Part shown: piece by piece, positions 1 to 6,389 of the stretch
Position numbering within the stretch: position 1 is the stretch's first letter
How the letters are laid out: each line of letters starts with the position of its first letter
NCBI GenBank assembly: GCA_937925475.1
Contig: CALEWH010000022.1
Location: forward strand, 96,346-160,345
Direction of reading: 5' to 3'
Source of the DNA: an uncultured Clostridia bacterium
Lineage (GTDB): Bacteria; Bacillota; Clostridia; Christensenellales; UBA1242
Length of the DNA: 64,000 bases
Notes under the pieces: generated by a model
Seen by the model: the letters and a program-made list of their open reading frames with translations, nothing else
The model's database searches: none
What the model was told of the DNA's origin: nothing
Position numbers and translations under genes: made by a program

Positions 1-2
1 AC

Positions 3-134
3 ACACTAGACGACATAAAAAATATGTATAAAGTAGATGCAATATATGAGCCAAAACTAAAACCTACGCTAACCGACAAATACTACAATGAGTGGCAAAA
101 CAATGTCAAAAATAGTTTGAGATTTGATAAATAG
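3..134 (+). CDS. glpK: Glycerol kinase, C-terminal end (partial, cut by window edge)
   Basis: An open frame runs from the window edge to a TAG at 132-134 and encodes the last 43 residues of a protein. The spacing of an acidic-Ile-Lys start, a YEPKL block, a YYNEW block and a VKNSL end matches the tail of FGGY-family glycerol kinases, where a W-x-(x)-A-V helix closes the protein. Glycerol kinase phosphorylates glycerol to glycerol 3-phosphate in the cytoplasm. The gene is followed after 9 bases by a monoacylglycerol-lipase-like hydrolase, which fits a shared role in glycerol use. Another FGGY sugar kinase cannot be excluded because only the tail is present. Confidence 0.55.
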   Translation, partial: TLDDIKNMYKVDAIYEPKLKPTLTDKYYNEWQNNVKNSLRFDK

Positions 135-143
135 GAGAGAAAA

Positions 144-1028
144 ATGGAAACAGTAGAAATTAAAATGCCAGACGAAACTCTGCGCGAACTTTATGTATCA
201 GATAAAATTTCCGACCCCAAAGGTGTCATTTTAATAATACATGGAATGCAAGAACACGCTATGCGTTATACACATGTCATAAAGGCATTTAATGACAATA
301 ACTATATAGTTTTTGCCTACAACCAACGGGGTCATGGACAAAAAGCCTTAGAAAGTCACACAATGGGACAAGGAAATAAAGACATTTTTGAAGAATGTGT
401 ACTTGATGCTCAATGTATTTGTAAATACATCAAATCAGTATATCCCGATCTTCCTTTGTATGTTTATGGACACTCCTTTGGTAGTTTTGTTACACAAAGG
501 CTTATGCAAATTTGCGATATTCCTGCAAAGTGGGTTTTGTCCGGCACAACCTGTGGTGATGCAATGTTGTACAAACTTGCGTATGTAGTAGCAAAACTAT
601 CTGCCATAAAAGGAAAACAAAAGCCCGCGACTCTAATTGAAAAGATGTCATTTGACTCGTATAAAAAACATTTTCCAGATAAAAGTTGGTTGTCACGCGA
701 CCCTAATGTGCAAAAAAGATTTGACGAAGACGAGTTGTGTGGAGTGCCATTTCCAGTTAGTTTTTATATTAGCCTTTTCTCACATCTTAAAAAACTTAAC
801 AAGGGCATAAAAAATATAAAGAAAAACACAAAAGTTTTGCTTATAGCGGGCACTGATGACCCAGTAGGAAATTATGCAAAAGGACCAAGCAAACTTCATT
901 CATTGTATTTGAAAGCAGGATTGGATTCGCACTTAAAACTATATGATAAAGGTCGACACGAACTTCACAACGAACTAAATCGCCAAGAAGTCCTAAACGA
1001 TGTAATCGACTTTTACAATTTGAAATAA
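144..1028 (+). CDS. Alpha/beta hydrolase, monoacylglycerol lipase / lysophospholipase type
   Basis: The 294-residue protein has an alpha/beta hydrolase fold of the Hydrolase_4 (serine aminopeptidase S33-like) type. Visible marks are the early IIHGMQEH oxyanion strand, the YNQRGHG turn typical of monoacylglycerol lipases, the nucleophile elbow GHSFGS near residue 111, an AGTDDPVG acid loop and the catalytic His in GRHELHNE near residue 274. It lacks a signal peptide, so it should act in the cytoplasm on monoacylglycerols or lysophospholipids. The start is set by GGAGAG at 135-140, only 9 bases behind a glycerol kinase end, so the two genes are probably one operon and the freed glycerol could be phosphorylated by its neighbour. 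The exact substrate is inferred. Confidence 0.85.
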   Translation: METVEIKMPDETLRELYVSDKISDPKGVILIIHGMQEHAMRYTHVIKAFNDNNYIVFAYNQRGHGQKALESHTMGQGNKDIFEECVLDAQCICKYIKSVYPDLPLYVYGHSFGSFVTQRLMQICDIPAKWVLSGTTCGDAMLYKLAYVVAKLSAIKGKQKPATLIEKMSFDSYKKHFPDKSWLSRDPNVQKRFDEDELCGVPFPVSFYISLFSHLKKLNKGIKNIKKNTKVLLIAGTDDPVGNYAKGPSKLHSLYLKAGLDSHLKLYDKGRHELHNELNRQEVLNDVIDFYNLK

Positions 1029-1079
1029 ATATTCAAATAAAAAATTTCAAATATAAACATAAATGAAAATATTGATAAT

Positions 1080-1105
1080 AAAAAAAGGGCTAAGCCCTTT
1101 TTTAT
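1080..1105. terminator. Rho-independent terminator (copy of the comF terminator)
   Basis: A tight AAAGGGC/GCCCTTT stem with a two-base loop is flanked by A and T runs, so it can work on both strands. It ends the glycerol kinase-lipase operon. It lies inside the 80-bp repeat and is a copy of the hairpin at 2045-2067. Confidence 0.8.
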
Positions 1106-1160
1106 TTTTCCATATCGTTTTGCATATTTCCTTTGATCGAACGACTTATTTTTTTCCAAA
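1081..1160. repeat. 80-bp direct repeat, copy A (duplicated comF 3' end)
   Basis: These 80 bases match 2043-2122 at 78 positions, offset by 962 bases. Copy A holds the terminator hairpin plus the last codons of comF on the minus strand, reading WKKISRSIKG and onward to the stop, but the gene is cut off at 1161. The two copies bracket an 882-base insert with an aroF fragment and a Nudix gene. Confidence 0.9.
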
Positions 1161-1165
1161 TATAA

Positions 1166-1477
1166 AAGTATAAGCATCAAATTATTTTATGTGAAAGAGA
1201 CATAAGATCGTTTGACAATACAACCAGAAATGTACTAGACTTACAATGAGTAGTGGTGGCAAAAAGTTTATGTGGATTGCCAGTTATTGTTGACCCTTCC
1301 CATTCTGGAGAAATGAGAGAACTGGTAAAACCTATGAGTTTAGCATCAATAACTTGTGGAGCTGATAGCTTAATTATTGAAGCTTACTTAGCTCCAGAAA
1401 ATAGTTTATCTGATTCTAAACAAACAATTAATATATCTAAATTACAACAAATATTAAATAGTATAAAGGAATACAAA
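1166..1477 (+). pseudogene. aroF: DAHP synthase C-terminal remnant with in-frame stop
   Basis: The frame reads the C-terminal third of a class I 3-deoxy-7-phosphoheptulonate synthase (AroF/AroG-like, Bacillus type). Marks are IILCERDIRSF, TRNVLDL, LPVIVDPSHSGEMREL, the ITCGADSLIIEAYLAP strand and the ALSDGKQ-like LSDSKQ end. In the family this enzyme joins PEP and erythrose 4-phosphate as the first shikimate step. Here the first two thirds are missing, homology begins just inside the repeat boundary at 1160, and a TGA at 1247-1249 interrupts the frame in the middle of a well-conserved stretch. No stop separates it from the Nudix gene, so a GTG at 1253 could in principle start a 242-residue fusion. 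I read it as a dead fragment that arrived with the Nudix gene. Confidence 0.8.
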
Positions 1478-1981
1478 ATGTCAATACGTGAAAAAAGAGA
1501 CTTGTATGACAAAAACAGCAATTTGACTGGTACAACATACTTCAAAGGAGATCCTATACCCGAAGGATACTATCCCATGGTTGTGATGATTGCAATTCAG
1601 AATTCCGAAGGTAAATTTTTAATGCAAAAAAGAGTTCCTAGAAAAGGTGGCGACTGGGGCGTAACAGGTGGGCACCCTAAATCTGGAGAAACAACTGACC
1701 AAGGAATAATAACAGAAGTAATGGAAGAACTTGGAGTGGATATATCAAATCAAAAACTAGAAACTTTTTGCTCTGGTTGTGATGGAAAAGACTGTTATAA
1801 AATGTATTACACTAAGTTAGATTTAGATATTGAACAACTTCATATTCAAGAAGATGAATTGACAGAAGTAAAATGGTTTTCCATGGATGAATTGCAAGAA
1901 ATGGTAAATAATAATGAGTTAAATCAAGATCAAGTTGACTTTTTTGTAAAATGCACAAATTATTTAAATAACAAAAAATAA
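1478..1981 (+). CDS. Nudix hydrolase, IPP-isomerase-like subfamily
   Basis: The 167-residue protein carries a Nudix box G-x5-E-x7-x-E-x2-E-E-x-G-V (GHPKSGE, then TEVMEELGV). The usual Arg before the first catalytic Glu is Thr. The N-terminal LYDKNSNLTG and PEGYYPMVV blocks and the QKR loop match the Nudix group related to isopentenyl-diphosphate isomerase (YfcD-like), whose substrates are poorly known. The start ATG at 1478 has its own AAAGGA at 1465-1470. A longer frame from GTG 1253 would fuse it to the DAHP synthase remnant but lacks a good ribosome site. The gene lies in a segment flanked by a duplicated comF end and so looks acquired. Enzyme class is firm, substrate unknown. Confidence 0.85.
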   Translation: MSIREKRDLYDKNSNLTGTTYFKGDPIPEGYYPMVVMIAIQNSEGKFLMQKRVPRKGGDWGVTGGHPKSGETTDQGIITEVMEELGVDISNQKLETFCSGCDGKDCYKMYYTKLDLDIEQLHIQEDELTEVKWFSMDELQEMVNNNELNQDQVDFFVKCTNYLNNKK

Positions 1982-1995
1982 AACTTATTATAATT

Positions 1996-2027
1996 TGAAG
2001 TGAACCCCAAATTTTGTGCAAACTTCA
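1996..2027. mobile_element. Possible insertion-sequence end remnant
   Basis: A 32-base stretch begins with TGAAGTGAACCCC and ends with AACTTCA, giving a six-base inverted repeat around an ACCCCAAAT core. ACCCC-type ends recall the terminal repeats of IS3-family elements. No transposase, second end or target duplication is visible, so this is only a suggestion. Confidence 0.2.
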
Positions 2028-2042
2028 TTTTGGCATTATTAA

Positions 2043-2122
2043 AAAAAAGGGCTAAGCCCTTTTTTATTTTTCCATATCGTTTTGCATATTTCCTTTAATC
2101 GAACGACTTATTTTTTGCCAAA
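2043..2122. repeat. 80-bp direct repeat, copy B (intact comF 3' end)
   Basis: This is the partner of 1081-1160, with differences only at 2096 and 2117 (A/G and G/T relative to copy A). It comprises the terminator and the last codons of the intact comF gene, so it is probably the original copy. Confidence 0.9.
2045..2067. terminator. Bidirectional terminator between Nudix gene and comF
   Basis: A GGGC-TA-GCCC hairpin flanked by eight A and six T bases. It can end the plus-strand Nudix transcript and the minus-strand recD2-comF transcript. Confidence 0.85.
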
Positions 2123-2870
2123 CATTAAGTCGTTTTTTCACATTGTCATCATCGCCACGATTTTTATCGGCTCGTGCCAGCGTGATACAATACACTTCTT
2201 TTGCACCCGCTTTGAGCAGAGTCTCAGTGCACTCGTTTAGAGTTGTGCCCGTTGTGTACACATCGTCGACGATAAGCACTGTTTTGCCTTTCACTTCGGC
2301 TTTATCACTTACTGCAAATGCACCATCCAAGTTCTTTTCTCTTTCGTCTTTGCTAAGATATGCTTGTGAAGATGTTTCTTTTACTTTTACAAGCAAATCA
2401 CTTTTCACATTAAGGTGTAATTTGTCTTTCAAGACGACGCATAATAGTTCGGCTTGATTGTATCCCCTGATCTTGCGCCTATGTTCGCTAATAGGAACTG
2501 GCACAACAAGGTCAACATCAATCGCCATATTCACAAATTCGGACGCAACAAAACTACTCAGTGTATCGGACAGATACTTTTTGTTGTCGTATTTTAAACT
2601 TCTAATAAGATTTCGGATAGGGTCACGATAGATAAAAACACTTCGACACATCTTAAAGCGTGGCATTTCATTTTTGCAGTGCACGCAATAACTGCCATCG
2701 CTCACTATCGGCTCACCACATTTGACACAAACCTTTCCACTTATGAAAGGCAAAGATTTCATACACTTATCACATATCGAATAGTGAGTATTTGTCGACA
2801 GTTCGGAGTTGCAGATTATACACTTTATGTTTTTAGGGTACAAAACATTAATAAACTCTTTAATATCCAT
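2064..2870 (-). CDS. comF: ComF family phosphoribosyltransferase-like protein
   Basis: The protein has an N-terminal zinc-ribbon region with CIIC, CDKC, CVKC and CVHC pairs (residues ~15-75). A phosphoribosyltransferase domain follows, with the PVPI and RGYNQAELL blocks and the PRPP loop VLIVDDVYTTGTT near residue 210. ComF proteins act in natural DNA uptake, where they work with the ComFA helicase, and possibly in recombination. The start is placed at ATG 2870: AGGGG at 2877-2881 is six bases upstream, whereas the GTG at 2876 would overlap the ribosome site. The AGGGG overlaps the recD2 stop, so the two genes are translationally linked. No other competence gene is in view. Confidence 0.9.
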   Translation of the reverse strand: MDIKEFINVLYPKNIKCIICNSELSTNTHYSICDKCMKSLPFISGKVCVKCGEPIVSDGSYCVHCKNEMPRFKMCRSVFIYRDPIRNLIRSLKYDNKKYLSDTLSSFVASEFVNMAIDVDLVVPVPISEHRRKIRGYNQAELLCVVLKDKLHLNVKSDLLVKVKETSSQAYLSKDEREKNLDGAFAVSDKAEVKGKTVLIVDDVYTTGTTLNECTETLLKAGAKEVYCITLARADKNRGDDDNVKKRLNVWQKISRSIKGNMQNDMEK

Positions 2871-2878
2871 AATCACCC

Positions 2879-5074
2879 CTAAAACATCTCATCATTTGTC
2901 AAAAAGTCATATAGCAGAGTAAAGCGTTTTTGCGTGTGATTGTTTTTCACCATAATGCGAAGAGCGGTCGTGTTTCCCACCAAAACCACCATTTTCTTGG
3001 CACGCGTAACGCCTGTATATAGTAAATTTCGAGTAAGCAACATCGGTGGCCCACCAATCACTGGCATAATCACAACATCAAATTCACTTCCTTGGCTCTT
3101 ATGGATAGTGATTGCATAACTAAGAGTAATTTCATTAAGGTCGCCTTTATTATATCTAGCCACTCTTCCGTCTTCAAAATCAACAGTAAGTTCGAGATCA
3201 GATAGATTTACATCACTAATTACGCCAATATCACCATTAAAGACTCCCGTGCCTTCGACGCCATCACGAATATACACGCGCTCGTAGTCATTTGTGGTTT
3301 GCATAACACGATCACCTACTCTAAACACACATCTGTCAGTCACTATCTCGTGTTTTTGTATGTCAGGTGGATTAAGTCTCTCTTGAAGACACTTATTTAG
3401 ATTGTCAATTCCACATAAGCCCGCCTTCATAGGTGCAAGCACTTGCACGCGCGACGGATCAATCCCAAGATACTTAGGAATACGCTCAGTACACATACTA
3501 ATAATAGTGTCCATAACATCGCTTGTTTCGTCTTTCTCCGCAAAGAAAAAGTCTTTGCTTGTGTTGTCAATAACAGGCATTTTGCCTTCGTTTATAAGGT
3601 GGGCATTATTGATAATAAGCCCTTCGTTTTGTCTATATATGTGTGTAAGTGCAACAAATGGAATAACCCCGCTCATAAGTATATCTTTTAGCACATTTCC
3701 CGCACCAACACTTGGCAACTGGTCTTTATCCCCGACTAGTACAATTTGCGTTCCGCGTTTTAAGGCACGAATAAGATAATACATAAGTTGGATGTCCACC
3801 ATACTTACTTCGTCTACAATTATTACATCATAAGGAAGTTTGTTAAGATTATTGTAGAAAAACAAATTTGGATTGTTGTAATCTACTTCGAGCGCCCTAT
3901 GTATTGTGCTTGCATCCGAATCACAAGTCTCATTAAGTCGCTTGGCAGCACGACCAGTAGGCGCCATAAGTTTAACTTTTTTGTGCATAGACTTAAACAA
4001 CTGCAACATACATTTTACAATAGTGGTTTTTCCAGTACCCGGCCCACCAGTAATAACACAAACTCCACTGTTGACCGCCATTTTTACAGCGTCTTTTTGT
4101 TTTTCGTGCATTTGGATTTTATTAAACTTTTCATAAAGTCCGATTTCTTCGTCAATATCTATAGGCACACTAAACTCGTTTAGCGAATACAATTTGAGTG
4201 TTGCTCCAACCACTTTTTCAAGGTTGTAGTATTTAGTGAGCGCAATGCCAGTATCATTATCTTTTTGAAAAACGACTATATAATTATCACTCGCTAGATC
4301 GGCTATCACTTTATCTAGCACATTGTTATATTTGTCACCATCAAGTCTCAATAACTCATAGATATTGTCAGAAAGGTTGGCTTTTGTGACATAAGTATTG
4401 CCATTCTTGTCACAAAACTCCTTTAATGCGTGTAATAGCCCTGCGCGAAAACGAAATTCGCTATCAGACTTAATTCCCATATTTTGCGCAATTTTATCCG
4501 CAGTAAAAAATCCTATCCCGTCTACATCTTCCACAAGTTTGTAGGGATTTGACTTTAAAATCTGCTCTGTTTTCGCGCCATAATAGTTGTAAATCTTGAT
4601 TGCTAGATTGGTCGAGATATTGTAGTTTTGCATAAGCATAACAGCATTTTGCATCTTTTTCACATCAGCAAACGCTTCGCCTATTTCCATAGCTTTTTTT
4701 TCAGATATGCCCCTTATTTCAGCAAGCCTTGACGGATTAAATTCGAGAATATCAAGAGTAGACGAACCAAATTTTTTTACAATATTTGTAGCGGTAATAA
4801 CCCCCACGCCTTTTATAAGACCACTTGACAGGTATCTCACTATACCTTCGTCCGTTGTGGGTGGTTTGAGTTTGACACTGCTTACAGCAAACTGCTCACC
4901 ATATCGTGAGTGTGCAGTAAAAACACCGGTAAGTTCTACACACTCGCCTTCGCTAATAGTAGGAAACTTTCCCACAGCGGTGATTATCTCATTGTTTGAG
5001 TTTATCGCAAGAACAGTGTAGTTGTTATCGGGATTGTGATATATTATCTCTTGTACAGTGCCTTTTACTACCAT
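2879..5074 (-). CDS. recD2: ATP-dependent DNA helicase RecD2
   Basis: The 731-residue protein has the RecD2 plan: an N-terminal OB-like region (VKGTVQEII, then TAVGKFPTI), helix-hairpin-helix repeats around residues 80-200, Walker A GGPGTGKTT near residue 345, the DEVSMV Walker B, the GDKDQLPSVG motif, and a UvrD-C2 end with YAITIHKSQGSE and YTGVTRAKK. RecD2 is a 5'-3' superfamily 1B helicase that works without RecBC in DNA repair. The frame is open for 23 codons upstream, but homology begins at MVVKGTVQEI (5074). That ATG lacks a Shine-Dalgarno sequence and lies seven bases behind a perfect TATAAT, so the mRNA may be leaderless. Confidence 0.92.
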   Translation of the reverse strand: MVVKGTVQEIIYHNPDNNYTVLAINSNNEIITAVGKFPTISEGECVELTGVFTAHSRYGEQFAVSSVKLKPPTTDEGIVRYLSSGLIKGVGVITATNIVKKFGSSTLDILEFNPSRLAEIRGISEKKAMEIGEAFADVKKMQNAVMLMQNYNISTNLAIKIYNYYGAKTEQILKSNPYKLVEDVDGIGFFTADKIAQNMGIKSDSEFRFRAGLLHALKEFCDKNGNTYVTKANLSDNIYELLRLDGDKYNNVLDKVIADLASDNYIVVFQKDNDTGIALTKYYNLEKVVGATLKLYSLNEFSVPIDIDEEIGLYEKFNKIQMHEKQKDAVKMAVNSGVCVITGGPGTGKTTIVKCMLQLFKSMHKKVKLMAPTGRAAKRLNETCDSDASTIHRALEVDYNNPNLFFYNNLNKLPYDVIIVDEVSMVDIQLMYYLIRALKRGTQIVLVGDKDQLPSVGAGNVLKDILMSGVIPFVALTHIYRQNEGLIINNAHLINEGKMPVIDNTSKDFFFAEKDETSDVMDTIISMCTERIPKYLGIDPSRVQVLAPMKAGLCGIDNLNKCLQERLNPPDIQKHEIVTDRCVFRVGDRVMQTTNDYERVYIRDGVEGTGVFNGDIGVISDVNLSDLELTVDFEDGRVARYNKGDLNEITLSYAITIHKSQGSEFDVVIMPVIGGPPMLLTRNLLYTGVTRAKKMVVLVGNTTALRIMVKNNHTQKRFTLLYDFLTNDEMF

Positions 5075-5080
5075 ACAACA

Positions 5081-5108
5081 ATTATAGCACTTTATGTGAT
5101 TTTTACAA
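5081..5108 (-). promoter_or_regulatory. Sigma-A-type promoter of recD2-comF
   Basis: On the minus strand TTGTAA (5103-5108) is 16 bases ahead of a perfect TATAAT (5081-5086). The expected start of transcription falls on or next to the A of the recD2 ATG at 5074. Confidence 0.6.
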
Positions 5109-5174
5109 AACAAATGCTTATCAATTTGTGACTGCTCACACATCGTGACAGCACTTTCGCGTTATATTTTCGAC

Positions 5175-5202
5175 AAAAAAAGAATAGGTCAAAGCCTATT
5201 CT
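5175..5202 (-). terminator. Terminator of the rpsF-ssb-rpsR operon
   Basis: An AGAATAGG/CCTATTCT stem with a six-base loop is followed on the minus strand by seven T bases, just after the rpsR stop. Confidence 0.9.
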
Positions 5203-5215
5203 TTAATACTTTATA

Positions 5216-5494
5216 TTATTCACCAACATATGGGATAAGTGCCATAAAACGAGCGCGTTTTAGAGCAACAGTCAATTCTCTTTGGTGAGCGGCGCAAGTG
5301 CCGGTTTGTCTTCTAGGAAGGATTTTGCCCTTTTCTGTGATATATTTTTTAAGTTTGTTTACATCTTTATAATCGATGTGACTTGCTTTATCTACACAAA
5401 ATGAGCAAACTTTTTTTCTAGAAGATTTTTTAAAGCGTTTTGGCGCAACTTTTTCTTCAACAGCTGCTACGCTTTCGATTGTCATTTCTTCCAT
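5216..5494 (-). CDS. rpsR: 30S ribosomal protein S18
   Basis: The 92-residue protein is S18: the core [18 protein letters not shown], the PRRQTGTC turn and the [18 protein letters not shown] helix are classic. It keeps the CSFC pair and the later Cys in TGTCAAHQ, so it is the zinc-binding (C+) form. A basic, Lys-rich stretch precedes the core. S18 sits on the 30S platform as a partner of S6, encoded two genes upstream. AAGGAG lies seven bases ahead of the ATG. The order rpsF-ssb-rpsR is the usual bacterial one, and a strong terminator follows. Confidence 0.97.
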   Translation of the reverse strand: MEEMTIESVAAVEEKVAPKRFKKSSRKKVCSFCVDKASHIDYKDVNKLKKYITEKGKILPRRQTGTCAAHQRELTVALKRARFMALIPYVGE

Positions 5495-5515
5495 TATATA
5501 CTCCTTACAATTTTA

Positions 5516-5908
5516 TTAGAAAGGAAGCCCGTCGTCCTCGATAGGTTGAAGTTTGGATACTTCTTCTTCCTTCTTGACTTCGCCATCAGCATTGCGAGTA
5601 TTTAAAAACTCTACTTCTTCTGCGACGATCTCAGTAACATAACGCTTGCTTCCGTCAGCAGCGTCATAACTACGACTTTGGATATTTCCTACCACTGCCA
5701 CTTTACTACCTTTTTTGATAAACTTATGGCAATTATCCGCTAGCGCACGCCAAGCAACGATGTTGATAAAGTCTGTATCTCTTTCGCCATCGCTATTTGC
5801 AAATCTACGAGTTACTGCAAGAGTAAAACGACATACAGATACACCATTTGTAGTAGTGCTAATTTCTGGATCTTTGGTAAGATTTCCGATTAAAATACAT
5901 TTATTCAT
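5516..5908 (-). CDS. ssb: Single-stranded DNA-binding protein
   Basis: The 130-residue protein has the OB-fold SSB signature: the MNKCILIGNLTKDPE start, CRFTLAVTRRF, DTDFINIVAWRALAD and GNIQSRSYD. The acidic tail ends in DDGLPF, the tip that recruits repair and replication partners such as RecQ, RecG and PriA. The linker between fold and tail is short. SSB binds single-stranded DNA as a tetramer. GGAGGAG lies six bases ahead of the ATG. It is placed between rpsF and rpsR and is probably co-transcribed under the S6:S18 leader. Confidence 0.97.
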   Translation of the reverse strand: MNKCILIGNLTKDPEISTTTNGVSVCRFTLAVTRRFANSDGERDTDFINIVAWRALADNCHKFIKKGSKVAVVGNIQSRSYDAADGSKRYVTEIVAEEVEFLNTRNADGEVKKEEEVSKLQPIEDDGLPF

Positions 5909-5924
5909 TTTTTCTCCTCCGTTA

Positions 5925-6212
5925 TTAGTCTTCTACTTTTAGGCATAGACTACGCATAACGCTTTCATCAATATTCATAAGTTTACTGATTTTTTCAGGA
6001 ACATAAGGTTGTGCTTCAAAGTTGAATAGCACATAATAACCTTCTTTTTTGTAATTAATAGGGTAAGCAAATTTTTTAACGCCCCATTTGTTTACATTGG
6101 TTACTTTACCACCGTCTGTTTCCATAAGTTTAGTGTACTTTTCGACCATTTTTTCTTTGTCTTCATCAGTCAAAGCAGCACTAAAAATTGTAAGCATTTC
6201 GTATTTATTCAT
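5925..6212 (-). CDS. rpsF: 30S ribosomal protein S6
   Basis: The 95-residue protein is S6: NKYEMLTIFSAAL at the start, the KWGVKKFAYPINYKKEGYYV strand-turn-strand, and the NIDESVMRSLCLKVE end. S6 pairs with S18 on the central domain of 16S rRNA. AGGAGG lies directly ahead of the ATG. The gene opens the rpsF-ssb-rpsR operon and has its own promoter (6283-6311) and a leader hairpin that matches the S6:S18 autoregulatory motif. Confidence 0.97.
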   Translation of the reverse strand: MNKYEMLTIFSAALTDEDKEKMVEKYTKLMETDGGKVTNVNKWGVKKFAYPINYKKEGYYVLFNFEAQPYVPEKISKLMNIDESVMRSLCLKVED

Positions 6213-6221
6213 ATTTTACCT

Positions 6222-6278
6222 CCTTGTGGTCTATCGGCTTTAACTTTGTTAAAGCAAGGTGATAATATTTATCATCAC
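6222..6278 (-). ncRNA. S6:S18 ribosomal protein leader (rpsF leader)
   Basis: In the rpsF 5' leader, minus strand, an outer CCTTG/CAAGG helix (6255-6259 with 6222-6226) encloses an inner CTTTAAC/GTTAAAG helix with a three-base loop. The bulge between the 3' arms reads CCGATAGACCA. A CCG-containing bulge of this shape is the hallmark of the known leader that binds the S6:S18 dimer by mimicking 16S rRNA. A second hairpin, GTGATGATA/TATTATCAC (6259-6278), precedes it. The outer 3' arm CAAGG overlaps the AGGAGG site, which explains translational control. Confidence 0.75.
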
Positions 6279-6282
6279 GCTT

Positions 6283-6311
6283 ATTATATCAAATCCATTG
6301 CCGTTTTGCAA
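6283..6311 (-). promoter_or_regulatory. Sigma-A promoter of the rpsF operon
   Basis: On the minus strand TTGCAA (6306-6311) and a perfect TATAAT (6283-6288) are 17 bases apart. Transcription should start near 6276, just before the leader RNA. Confidence 0.8.
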
Positions 6312-6389
6312 CAACTTTTTTTCTACAATAAGCGCGAGTAAATATTTTCAATTTTTTATTTAAAAATTAATTTAGTGTTTTAGTCAGTA

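Noticed and set aside
1247..1249. TGA inside the DAHP synthase frame as possible recoding (Trp or selenocysteine)
   Set aside because: The flanking gene is truncated, the stop falls at a position where the family has no Trp or Cys, and other genes here use TGA as a normal stop and TGG for Trp.
1253..1981. A 242-residue DAHP synthase-Nudix fusion as a functional gene
   Set aside because: The synthase part lacks two thirds of the barrel, the GTG has no ribosome site, and the Nudix part has its own AAAGGA and ATG.
3402..4183. Plus-strand open frames inside recD2
   Set aside because: They are antisense shadows of a well-conserved helicase gene and show no ribosome site or recognisable protein.
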